A DNA stretch of 50,439 bases from Thiotrichales bacterium. GTDB lineage: Bacteria > Pseudomonadota > Gammaproteobacteria > Francisellales > CACEW01. Under the pieces are notes generated by a model. It was not told the origin of the DNA and ran no database searches. It saw nothing but the letters and a program-made list of their open reading frames with translations. Location of the stretch: positions 1-50,439 of the forward strand of contig CANJUQ010000013.1 of NCBI GenBank assembly GCA_947478175.1, in the 5' to 3' direction. Shown here in pieces: positions 43,325 to 50,439 of the stretch. Made by a program: the position numbers and the translations under genes. Numbering within the stretch: position 1 is the first letter of the stretch; every line of letters begins with the position of its first letter.

Positions 43325-44194
43325 TTAATTTAATTTTTTTTGAGCCACGGTCACGCGGTCATGATGATTTAAATCTTTTAGACAAGCTAAATAATTAAAA
43401 TTAAATTTTAATAACAGCTGTTTGAGAGAATCAGCCTGTTCCCGACCGTGCTCGAAAAATAATTTCCCAGTGGGTTTTAATAATTTTTGAGCCGCCTGAA
43501 TAATAAACTCAAAATCTTCTAATCCCGTTTCTCCCGAAATAAGAGCATCAGACGGTTCGAATCTAAGATCGCCTTGAGATAAATGGGGGTCGTTTTTAGC
43601 GAGATAAGGCGGATTAGCAATCATGGCGTCTAATAAAATTCCACCAAAAAGATCTGGGGTTAAATTTTCTTTCCAGCTGTGATGAACCCAAGTGATATTG
43701 GAACATTCATGACGCCTGGCATTCTGCGTGGCGATTAATAAAGCTTGATGAGATTGATCCATGGCAAAAATTTTCCAGTGAGGATTTTCTTTGGCGAGTG
43801 CAATCGCAATGGCGCCAGAGCCAGTCCCGAAGTCAGCGATAGATAAAAAATCAGAAGAGACTGGGTAATGATCTAGGACTGTTTGAACTAATAATTCTGT
43901 TTCAGGTCTGGGAATTAACACATTGGGATTAATAGAAAGCTCAAGAGACCAAAATTCACGTTGGCCCGTTAGATACGCAATGGGTTCACCGTGAGAGCGC
44001 CTAGTAATTAATTGTCTAAATAAAAATAAATCTGAATCAGAAAGTAAGACCTCAGGCCAGGTATATAAATAAGATCTGTTTTTTTTCAGAACAAAAGAAA
44101 GCAAGACTTCAGCGTCTAGATCGGGGCTAATAGAATTTTGTTTTAAGAGATTTTTGGACCAAAGAAGCTGGGACTGGATAGAAGAATTAGCCAT
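43325..44194 (-). CDS. prmC: Peptide chain release factor N5-glutamine methyltransferase
   Basis: A 289-residue PrmC (HemK), which methylates the Gln of the GGQ motif in RF1 and RF2. [13 protein letters not shown] and [16 protein letters not shown] loop [16 protein letters not shown] (about 118-133) and catalytic NPPY (in [12 protein letters not shown], about 193) are present. Overlaps prfA by eight bases, coupling enzyme and substrate. Confidence 0.96.
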   Translation of the reverse strand: MANSSIQSQLLWSKNLLKQNSISPDLDAEVLLSFVLKKNRSYLYTWPEVLLSDSDLFLFRQLITRRSHGEPIAYLTGQREFWSLELSINPNVLIPRPETELLVQTVLDHYPVSSDFLSIADFGTGSGAIAIALAKENPHWKIFAMDQSHQALLIATQNARRHECSNITWVHHSWKENLTPDLFGGILLDAMIANPPYLAKNDPHLSQGDLRFEPSDALISGETGLEDFEFIIQAAQKLLKPTGKLFFEHGREQADSLKQLLLKFNFNYLACLKDLNHHDRVTVAQKKLN

Positions 44195-45269
44195 TCATCT
44201 CTGCCAAAAGATCTGCCTGATGTTCTCGAATAATGGGCTCTATGACGGGATCCAAATTACCGTTCAAGATATCTTCCAATTGATAAAGCGTTAGATTCAC
44301 TCGGTGGTCTGTCAGGCGACCCTGGGGATAGTTATAAGTTCGGATTCGTTCTGAACGGTCCCCCGTTCCGACCAGTAATCTTCGGGTTTGAGCTTCCGTA
44401 CTTTTTTGAGCGTCTTGAGCCTGAGTCAATAATCTAGATTGTAATAAAGCCATCGCTTTGGCCCTATTTTTATGCTGCGATCTTTCATCCTGACATTCGA
44501 CCACGAGGCCACTCGGAAGATGTGTAATTCGAATGGCTGAGTCTGTTTTGTTGATATGTTGCCCGCCTGCGCCTGACGCTCGGTAGGTATCAACTTTCAA
44601 ATCAGCTGGATTGATATCAATCGCACCGACTTCTTCGACGACGGGTAATATGGCCACCGTACAAGTCGACGTATGAACCCGGCCTTGCGCTTCTGTGACA
44701 GGAACTCGTTGAACGCGATGTGCACCGGATTCGAATTTCAATTGGGAATAAATTTGATCTCCCGAAATTTCCGCAATGACTTCTTTGAAACCGCCATGCT
44801 CGCCTTGGTTCTGGCTGATTAAATCTAATTTCCAGCCCCGTTTTTCGGCATAACGGGAATACATTCGGAATAAATCACCCGCAAAGATAGACGCTTCATC
44901 GCCGCCAGCACCCGCGCGGATTTCTAAGAAAATATTCGCATGGTCATTGGGATCTTTGGGTAATAATAATAATTGTAATTCATGTTCTTTTTTTTCTATT
45001 TCAGATTGGGCATTCTTGATTTCATCTTCCGCCATGGCCCGCAATTCAGGATCTGATTCTTTAGAAAACTCCTGAGCGTCAGATAATAAAATTTCAGCTT
45101 TTTGAAAACTGGACCAGGTTTCGACTAAAGAAGTTAAGTCAGAATATTCTTTGGAATGTTCCCGAAATTTAGCTTGGTTATTAATAATATCTGGAGAGGC
45201 TAATAAATGGCCTAATTCTTCGAAGCGATCTTGTAGACGTTCGAGTTTAAAACGGAGAGTTTCTTTCAT
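44187..45269 (-). CDS. prfA: Peptide chain release factor 1
   Basis: A 360-residue RF1, reading UAA and UAG. GGQ is at 235-237 ([15 protein letters not shown]) and the stop-codon tripeptide PVT at 190-192 (P-x-T type, RF1 not RF2). [16 protein letters not shown] is also typical. Lies between hemA and prmC in the standard gammaproteobacterial order, ten bases after hemA. Confidence 0.97.
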   Translation of the reverse strand: MKETLRFKLERLQDRFEELGHLLASPDIINNQAKFREHSKEYSDLTSLVETWSSFQKAEILLSDAQEFSKESDPELRAMAEDEIKNAQSEIEKKEHELQLLLLPKDPNDHANIFLEIRAGAGGDEASIFAGDLFRMYSRYAEKRGWKLDLISQNQGEHGGFKEVIAEISGDQIYSQLKFESGAHRVQRVPVTEAQGRVHTSTCTVAILPVVEEVGAIDINPADLKVDTYRASGAGGQHINKTDSAIRITHLPSGLVVECQDERSQHKNRAKAMALLQSRLLTQAQDAQKSTEAQTRRLLVGTGDRSERIRTYNYPQGRLTDHRVNLTLYQLEDILNGNLDPVIEPIIREHQADLLAEMNG

Positions 45270-45279
45270 GATATTTCTT

Positions 45280-46503
45280 TTATGGAATGGGTTTGAATAT
45301 TTTTTGCGCGAACTCTAACACATCCTTTTCGCCCTCTGTACCGGCTAAATGCATGTTTTTTGTCGGGCGATGAATAAGTTTATTAGTTAAATGATGCGCT
45401 AAAGAAGACAAGACCACTTTGGGGTCTACACCGCGGTCTAATAAACAAACCGCTTTGGTCAGTTCTGAATCTCGAACTTGTTCGCTATAAGCCCGATAAT
45501 TCGCAATATAGGGCGCGGCAATTTTAGATTTTTGGGTTTGTTCAAACAGTGTAATATGAGCAGAGATTAATTCAGAGGCTTCGAGACTAGCTTGAGTTCT
45601 GGCCAGAATATTCTTTTCGACATGAACTTGAATATCATCGATTGAAAGCAATTGGATTTGATTAAGATTAGCCACGTCAGGACTGACGCCTCGGGGGACA
45701 GAAAGATCAATTAGCAATAATTTTTTTTGTCTGGTTTTAAATAATTCAGGGGTGATTAAATAATCAGGACTATTCGTCGCTATTAAAATTAAATCTAACT
45801 CAGCTAAATAATCAGGCAGTTCTGACAATGCCGCGCTTTGCTTGCCATAGCGGGCTGCGAGGCACTGGGCTTTTTCAAGGGTTCTATTAAAAACAATTAA
45901 ATCTTTTGAGACATCTTGCAGGTGTTTAATTAATAACTCAGCCGTATTCCCTGCGCCGATTAAGCCAATATTCGCTCGAGAAAAATCGCAGTAAGTCTCG
46001 CCCAATCGAATCGCTGAAAGGGCGACTGATACAGGGCATCGACCAATGGCTGTTTGAGATCGGACGGTTTTGGCACAATTAAACGTCGAGGTAAAGGCAG
46101 AGTCTAAAACTTGGTGAATACTTCCCATGGTTTTAGCTCGGGCATAGGCTTCTTTAAGCTGGCCTAAAATTTGTGGCTCGCCCAATACCATAGAATCTAA
46201 ACCGCAGGCGACGTGCATCAAATGGCTAATGGCATCATGGCCATGATGTGTATAAAGATGCCCGCTGAGGGTCTTGACTGAAATTTGGTGATAGTCACCA
46301 AGCCAATGAATTAAAACCGACATGTCATCGAGCGTGGTATAAATTTCTGTCCGATTGCAGGTCGATAGAATTAAATAGTCAGCATCTTTCCCAAGTTTTT
46401 TTAAAGAGGCCAGGCCATGCTCTAAATCATCGCCAGAAAAAGCCACGCGTTCTCGAATCTCGAGCGGCGCTGTTTTATGACTGATTCCGAGGACGGTTAA
46501 CAT
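45280..46503 (-). CDS. hemA: Glutamyl-tRNA reductase
   Basis: A 407-residue HemA, reducing glutamyl-tRNA to glutamate-1-semialdehyde, the first step of tetrapyrrole synthesis by the C5 route. Nucleophile C49 in [31 protein letters not shown] and the NADPH domain [16 protein letters not shown] are all seen. The promoter appears to be the minus-strand TGCTAAACT-CCCGCCCC at 46545-46530. First gene of hemA-prfA-prmC. Confidence 0.97.
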   Translation of the reverse strand: MLTVLGISHKTAPLEIRERVAFSGDDLEHGLASLKKLGKDADYLILSTCNRTEIYTTLDDMSVLIHWLGDYHQISVKTLSGHLYTHHGHDAISHLMHVACGLDSMVLGEPQILGQLKEAYARAKTMGSIHQVLDSAFTSTFNCAKTVRSQTAIGRCPVSVALSAIRLGETYCDFSRANIGLIGAGNTAELLIKHLQDVSKDLIVFNRTLEKAQCLAARYGKQSAALSELPDYLAELDLILIATNSPDYLITPELFKTRQKKLLLIDLSVPRGVSPDVANLNQIQLLSIDDIQVHVEKNILARTQASLEASELISAHITLFEQTQKSKIAAPYIANYRAYSEQVRDSELTKAVCLLDRGVDPKVVLSSLAHHLTNKLIHRPTKNMHLAGTEGEKDVLEFAQKIFKPIP

Positions 46504-46529
46504 CTAAAAAAGCCTGTCTGAGTTTTGAA

Positions 46530-46545
46530 GGGGCGGGAGTTTAGC
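46530..46545 (-). promoter_or_regulatory. Extended -10 and GC-rich discriminator of hemA
   Basis: Minus-strand TGC-TAAACT (46546-46538 region) is followed by CCCGCCCC (46537-46530). The same eight-base discriminator occurs on the plus strand at 46636-46643 for the divergent gene. Confidence 0.55.
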
Positions 46546-46629
46546 AAAGTGTGCGGTGGGGTCTATACCCATCAGAAAGCATTTTGAGTGTGTCAAACAA
46601 AATTATCTCTTTTAGGCATCGAAATATGC

Positions 46630-46643
46630 TACAGTCCCGCCCC
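46630..46643 (+). promoter_or_regulatory. -10 box and GC-rich discriminator of the ABC-F gene
   Basis: TACAGT (46630-46635) followed by CCCGCCCC. The transcript would start near 46643, about 37 bases before ATG 46680. Confidence 0.55.
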
Positions 46644-46679
46644 TTTTTTTAGACTTTGCTTAGGTTTGGCCTGTTTTTT

Positions 46680-48248
46680 ATGCTCACTGTCAAAAATTTC
46701 TCTCTCCAATTTGGACAACGAATTTTATTCGAAAAGTTAAACTTAACCGTTTTTTCTGGCCAAAAAGTCGCTTTAGTCGGACCTAACGGCGCAGGTAAAA
46801 CATCTTTGTTAAAACATATTATCGAATCCGTTTGTGAGGGAATAAAACACGAAGAAGTTGAAATCGCTAAGGGTCTTCGTGTGGCTTATATCGAACAAGA
46901 GTTGCATGACATAGATATCTTGGCCATCGATTTTGTCGTCTTTGGCGATGCCAAATTGGCAGAACTCAAAACCAAAATGCTCAAAGCGGAAGCGAAACAA
47001 GACTATGACAAGTTGGCTAATTTTTATGTCCAATGGGAAGAGCAGGGTGGTTTTGTCGCTGAAGCCAAAGCGTCTGAGTTATTACATGGGTTAGGATTTT
47101 CAGATCAAGAATTCATACAGCCGATTAAGTCTTTTTCAGGGGGCTGGCGCATGCGATTAAAACTAGCCCGTTGTTTATTTACGCCAGCGGATCTTTTGTT
47201 ATTAGACGAGCCAACCAACCATTTAGATCTAGAGACCATTTCTTGGTTAAAAAAATGGCTGAATAAATTTTTGGGAACCATGGTGTTTGTTTCCCATGAT
47301 CGAGATTTTATAGACGCTATTGCAGATAACATTGCGTCGATAGAAACCAAAAAATGTGTTTTATACAAAGGCAACTATTCCCAATTTGAAGATAAAAAAG
47401 CTGAAGCGATGGCTCAGCAGCAAAATCTTTATGACAAACAGCAGGCTGTGATTTCACATATGACGGCGTTTGTGAATAAATTTAAAGCCAAAGCCAGTAA
47501 AGCTAAGCAAGCCCAGTCGAGACTCAAAGCCATAGACCGTATGGAAAAAGTCGCAGCAGTTCAGATGTCTAAAGCGTTTCATTTTGAATTTTTCCCCAGT
47601 GACGTTGTCGGGAATCCATTAATTAGATTAGACAACGTCAGTGTGGGGTATCAGCCAGAAGTCGCTATCTTAAAAAAATTAAAACTCAGTGTTCGTTCTG
47701 GCGATCGGATTGGTTTATTGGGTTTGAATGGCGCAGGTAAATCGACTTTAATTAAAACTTTGTCGGGTGTGTTAAAACCTCAAGTGGGCGAAATTTTTAA
47801 GCAATCTAAATTAAAAATTGGCTATTTTGCGCAGCATCAGCTGGAAGCTTTAAATCTAGAACAAACCCCACTATGGCATCTCCAAGAGCTGACAACAGGC
47901 GTGAAAGAATTAGATCTGCGGAAATTTTTAGGACGTTTTTTATTCGGCGCCGAGCATGTCAATGTCCCCGTGGGGAAATTCTCTGGGGGTGAAAAAGCCA
48001 GATTGGCATTTGCCATGATTGTTTGGCAGCGGCCAAGTTTGTTATTACTAGATGAGCCTAGTAACCATTTGGATTTAGATACACGAGAAGCCCTGATGAT
48101 GGCTTTACAACAATACGAAGGTGCGATGATTTTGGTTGCCCATGATGAATTTTTATTAAACAACTGCGTGGATCAGTTATGGCTCATTAAAGATGGCATG
48201 GTTAATCCTTTTGAAGACAGCGTGAAAGATTATTTAAACAGTGTGTAA
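46680..48248 (+). CDS. ABC-F ATPase, YheS-like
   Basis: A 522-residue protein with two ABC domains and no membrane segments. Walker A GPNGAGKT (34-41) and GLNGAGKS (348-355); signatures SGGWRMRL (153-160) and SGGEKARLAF; Walker B with LLLLDEPTNHLDLET and LLLLDEPSNHLDLDT. The linker of about 75 residues (PtIM) between domains is Lys/Gln-rich. Best resemblance is E. coli YheS, but the C-terminal extension (about 100 residues) is absent. ABC-F proteins act on the ribosome. ATG 46680 is chosen over an upstream TTG at 46656 on family N-terminus. Confidence 0.9.
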   Translation: MLTVKNFSLQFGQRILFEKLNLTVFSGQKVALVGPNGAGKTSLLKHIIESVCEGIKHEEVEIAKGLRVAYIEQELHDIDILAIDFVVFGDAKLAELKTKMLKAEAKQDYDKLANFYVQWEEQGGFVAEAKASELLHGLGFSDQEFIQPIKSFSGGWRMRLKLARCLFTPADLLLLDEPTNHLDLETISWLKKWLNKFLGTMVFVSHDRDFIDAIADNIASIETKKCVLYKGNYSQFEDKKAEAMAQQQNLYDKQQAVISHMTAFVNKFKAKASKAKQAQSRLKAIDRMEKVAAVQMSKAFHFEFFPSDVVGNPLIRLDNVSVGYQPEVAILKKLKLSVRSGDRIGLLGLNGAGKSTLIKTLSGVLKPQVGEIFKQSKLKIGYFAQHQLEALNLEQTPLWHLQELTTGVKELDLRKFLGRFLFGAEHVNVPVGKFSGGEKARLAFAMIVWQRPSLLLLDEPSNHLDLDTREALMMALQQYEGAMILVAHDEFLLNNCVDQLWLIKDGMVNPFEDSVKDYLNSV

Positions 48249-48383
48249 AGACTTTCATTTGCAGCCCAGAGTGCAGGGTAAACGCATCTTAATCCCAGTG
48301 ATGGCAATGCTTTCATGAAGATTGATTGGATGGACCTTTCTCATGATCGGCACCCAAAAATTCACAATGAATTGAATGTCCCT

Positions 48384-48460
48384 GTAGGGGCGGACCAGTG
48401 TGTCCGCCCTCGATAATCACCTGCCACCTAACGAGGGCGGACACATTGGTCCGCCCCTAC
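48384..48460. repeat. Inverted pair of family A repeats
   Basis: Two 29-base copies in opposite orientation (48384-48412 and 48432-48460) differ at one base (GACCAGTG versus GACCAATG) and flank 19 unrelated bases. Inner stem is GGAC/GTCC. The surrounding 48249-48602 stretch has no other gene that I can support. Confidence 0.9.
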
Positions 48461-48509
48461 GCGAATGTACGGAAAAGCCGTTGCAGCGTCATCGACAATC
48501 TTGCAAAGT

Positions 48510-48539
48510 GGAGAAGACTTCCCAGGAGAAGACTTCCCA
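48510..48539 (+). repeat. 15-bp perfect tandem duplication
   Basis: GGAGAAGACTTCCCA occurs twice without a gap (48510-48524, 48525-48539), about 60 bases before the following gene and just upstream of its -10-like TATAAA (48561-48566), where it may affect promoter spacing. Confidence 0.8.
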
Positions 48540-48602
48540 TAGCCATTTGAGCGACTGATCTATAAAATTCGCGCCTATTTTTTTCATCTACAGGATTTTT
48601 CT

Positions 48603-50189
48603 ATGCAAGATTTTAAACTTCAAGATTTGCCTATCGGGATTCAAGATTTCGACAAACTTCGAGAGAAGAACTGTGTTTATGTCGATAAAACAGAGCATCT
48701 TCATCGATTAATTACGACGGGGGCTTCTTATTTTCTTTCCAGGCCCCGAAGATTTGGTAAATCCCTTATGATTTCGACGTTAGAGATGATCTTTAAGGGT
48801 CGAAAAGATTTATTTGAGAACACTTGGATTTTAAATAATCCCAATGCTCAAAATTATGACTGGAAAGAATACCCCGTGATTCGAATAGATATGGGGAAAA
48901 TCGCGCGTGAAAACTTAGAGGAATTTAAAACAGCTTTATTAAATCGAGTCTTGGAAATTGCCGATGAATATCAAGTGAATCTAAGAAAACCATTGATTGA
49001 TGCCGCTGATGCCGTTGATCAACTGATCAGTGAGTTGGTGAAATTAAAAAAAGTTCGAGTGGCTGTTCTAATAGATGAATATGACAAACCCATCTTGGAT
49101 AATATTTTGAATGAAAAAAAAGCCGAAGAAATTAGAGATATTTTGCGAAATTTTTATACGATATTTAAATCCCAAGATGGAAATTTAAAATTTTTAATGC
49201 TGACTGGGGTGACTAAATTTTCCAAAGTTTCAATTTTTTCAGGATTAAATCATCCCGATGATTTGACCATGACTGACATGAATTCTGATCTGTTGGGTTA
49301 TACGCAAGCGGAGCTAGAAAAATCACTGATGCCAAGGGTAGAAAGCCTGGCTAAAAAATTAGGAACTTCAGTTCAAGAACAGTTAGAACAAATAAAACTT
49401 TGGTATAACGGATATTGTTTTTCAGCAGAAGGCATCAGTGTCTATAACCCTTTTTCTGTCTTAAGACTTTTTCAGCATCAGCATTATAAAGATTATTGGT
49501 TTGAAACAGGGACGCCGACTTTTTTAATGAAATTATTAAAAGCAGAAGCCTTTGACATCAGAATGTTGAATCAATTGAGGGTGACCGATGATGCTTTGAA
49601 TATGAGCGATGTTTCAAAAATGGAATTCATTGCCTTGCTTTATCAGACAGGTTATTTGACGATTAAATCTTATGACCGAGAAAATTTAGTGTACGGTCTG
49701 AACTATCCGAATCTTGAAGTTAAAACCGCCTTTTCCAATTCTTTATTGAAGACTTTTTCTGGAACTTCCGCAGCTGAGCACGCAGGGCTTTTTGTCGATA
49801 TAGGGCGAGCGATTAAATCAGGTGACTATGATTCATTTTTTGAAATGCTTCAGAGCTTCATAGCCTCTATTCCTTACACGCAATTTGTGCGAATGCAGGA
49901 ACGGGATTTCCAAACCGTATTATTTTTAATTTTTACTTTGCTGGGTTATCGCATGGGCCTCGAGGTCTATACCAGTCGAGGAAGGTTGGATGCTGTTATA
50001 GAATTTAAAGATCAATTTTTGATTTTTGAATACAAAGTGAATGAGAGCGCACAGAAGGCGATGGACCAAATAAAAAATAAAAAATATTTCCAGCCGTATT
50101 TAAATAAAAACAAAAAAATTCACTTGTTTGGCATTAATTTTTCGACAGAAGAAAAAAATATTGATGCCTGGGTTCATGAAGAAATTTAG
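48603..50189 (+). CDS. AAA-ATPase-like protein with C-terminal PD-(D/E)XK domain
   Basis: A 528-residue protein of the AAA-ATPase_like (PF09820) plus PDDEXK_9/DUF1703 (PF08011) family. The N-terminus PIGIQDFDKLREKNCVYVDKT and Walker A RPRRFGKS (47-54) are family signatures, with VAVLIDEYDKPIL as Walker B (about 157-169). The C-terminal nuclease-like core is RLDAVIEFKDQFLIFEYKV (two blocks, about 466-484), with D, E and K in the expected order. Function is unknown; the family is expanded in intracellular bacteria and in Bacteroidetes. TATAAA with ATTCGCGCC lies upstream, and CAGGA about nine bases before the ATG. Confidence 0.9.
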   Translation: MQDFKLQDLPIGIQDFDKLREKNCVYVDKTEHLHRLITTGASYFLSRPRRFGKSLMISTLEMIFKGRKDLFENTWILNNPNAQNYDWKEYPVIRIDMGKIARENLEEFKTALLNRVLEIADEYQVNLRKPLIDAADAVDQLISELVKLKKVRVAVLIDEYDKPILDNILNEKKAEEIRDILRNFYTIFKSQDGNLKFLMLTGVTKFSKVSIFSGLNHPDDLTMTDMNSDLLGYTQAELEKSLMPRVESLAKKLGTSVQEQLEQIKLWYNGYCFSAEGISVYNPFSVLRLFQHQHYKDYWFETGTPTFLMKLLKAEAFDIRMLNQLRVTDDALNMSDVSKMEFIALLYQTGYLTIKSYDRENLVYGLNYPNLEVKTAFSNSLLKTFSGTSAAEHAGLFVDIGRAIKSGDYDSFFEMLQSFIASIPYTQFVRMQERDFQTVLFLIFTLLGYRMGLEVYTSRGRLDAVIEFKDQFLIFEYKVNESAQKAMDQIKNKKYFQPYLNKNKKIHLFGINFSTEEKNIDAWVHEEI

Positions 50190-50293
50190 AAATTTAAGAT
50201 TTTTATTTGCTAGCCCAATGGGTGCGATTACAACTGTGGTTTTTAAGTCGAGCATTCAGTTTGAACATCATTGAGAACCGGCAATGACTAAAT

Positions 50294-50356
50294 CGTCTCT
50301 CCCCTCGCGGGAGAGACAGGCCCGAAAGGCCTTAGCCTTGAGGGACAGAGAGGGGG
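50294..50356. repeat. Family B palindromic repeat, fullest copy
   Basis: TCGTCTCTCCCCTCGCGGGAGAGACAGG, an inner hairpin GGCC-CGAAA-GGCC-like segment, and TTGAGGGACAGAGAGGGGG (given in parts). It is intergenic and serves as the reference for the copies at 15069-15099 and 20564-20618. The rest of 50190-50439 holds no gene that I can support. Confidence 0.85.
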
Positions 50357-50439
50357 CAAAAAAGAGCTTTGACTTGCGAGTATTCATATTTATTCTCGTT
50401 AAAAAATTGTTGATCATTACCCCTTTTTGAAGGGTGAAT

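Overview
The window is AT-rich chromosomal DNA from a gammaproteobacterium, most likely a host-associated member of the Legionellales. The lineage call rests on a Legionella-type major outer membrane protein (family PF05150) at 335-1408, gammaproteobacterial gene orders (hemA-prfA-prmC; yceD-rpmF-plsX-fabH-fabD-fabG), and several large unrecognised proteins with ankyrin-like or coiled-coil architecture that look like candidate secreted effectors. The effector idea is inference: no secretion genes are in view.

Layout. 1-200: the end of an rRNA operon (5S rRNA and a strong terminator). 335-2116: MOMP-like porin and a DUF3313 lipoprotein. 2183-4851 (minus): two-gene coiled-coil/ankyrin cassette. 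4981-6573 (minus): an RlmL-type rRNA methyltransferase lacking the catalytic half of RlmK. 6657-7539: RHH/GNAT toxin-antitoxin module with a clear double operator. 7611-11831: S1/P1-type nuclease, rarA, a small HAD protein, rlmJ. 11907-16222 (minus): RND efflux pump and adaptor. 16352-18125: an unknown protein, then a promoter, 23-codon ORF, hairpins and terminator. 18188-22271: trmJ, a shortened AlaX-like protein, a GNAT-GrpB-GNAT fusion carrying an in-frame repeat, an MFS transporter and a GNAT remnant. 22273-32526: SAM methyltransferase, unknown protein, AAA/DUF4143 ATPase, gshB, rnr and a 1005-residue unknown protein. 32731-38219: rlmB and the fatty acid/phospholipid cluster, which stops at fabG. 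38251-40235: AbiE toxin-antitoxin pair, tRNA-Lys and an ATPase remnant. 40340-43320: radA, a second RHH/GNAT module and two small paralogous proteins. 43325-48248: prmC, prfA, hemA (minus) and a YheS-like ABC-F ATPase. 48249-50439: repeats and an AAA-ATPase/PD-(D/E)XK protein.

Common threads. Housekeeping genes for translation, rRNA/tRNA modification, fatty acid synthesis and DNA repair are interleaved with three toxin-antitoxin modules, ATPase-nuclease-like genes, gene remnants and candidate effectors. Two families of short palindromic repeats are scattered between genes, inside operons, and once inside a coding sequence. Many promoters share a GC-rich block directly after the -10 box, and two genes (yceD, rnr) have start codons so close to the -10 box that leaderless transcripts are predicted. 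Starts were moved from the longest open frame wherever a Shine-Dalgarno sequence, family N-terminus or promoter position argued for a downstream codon.
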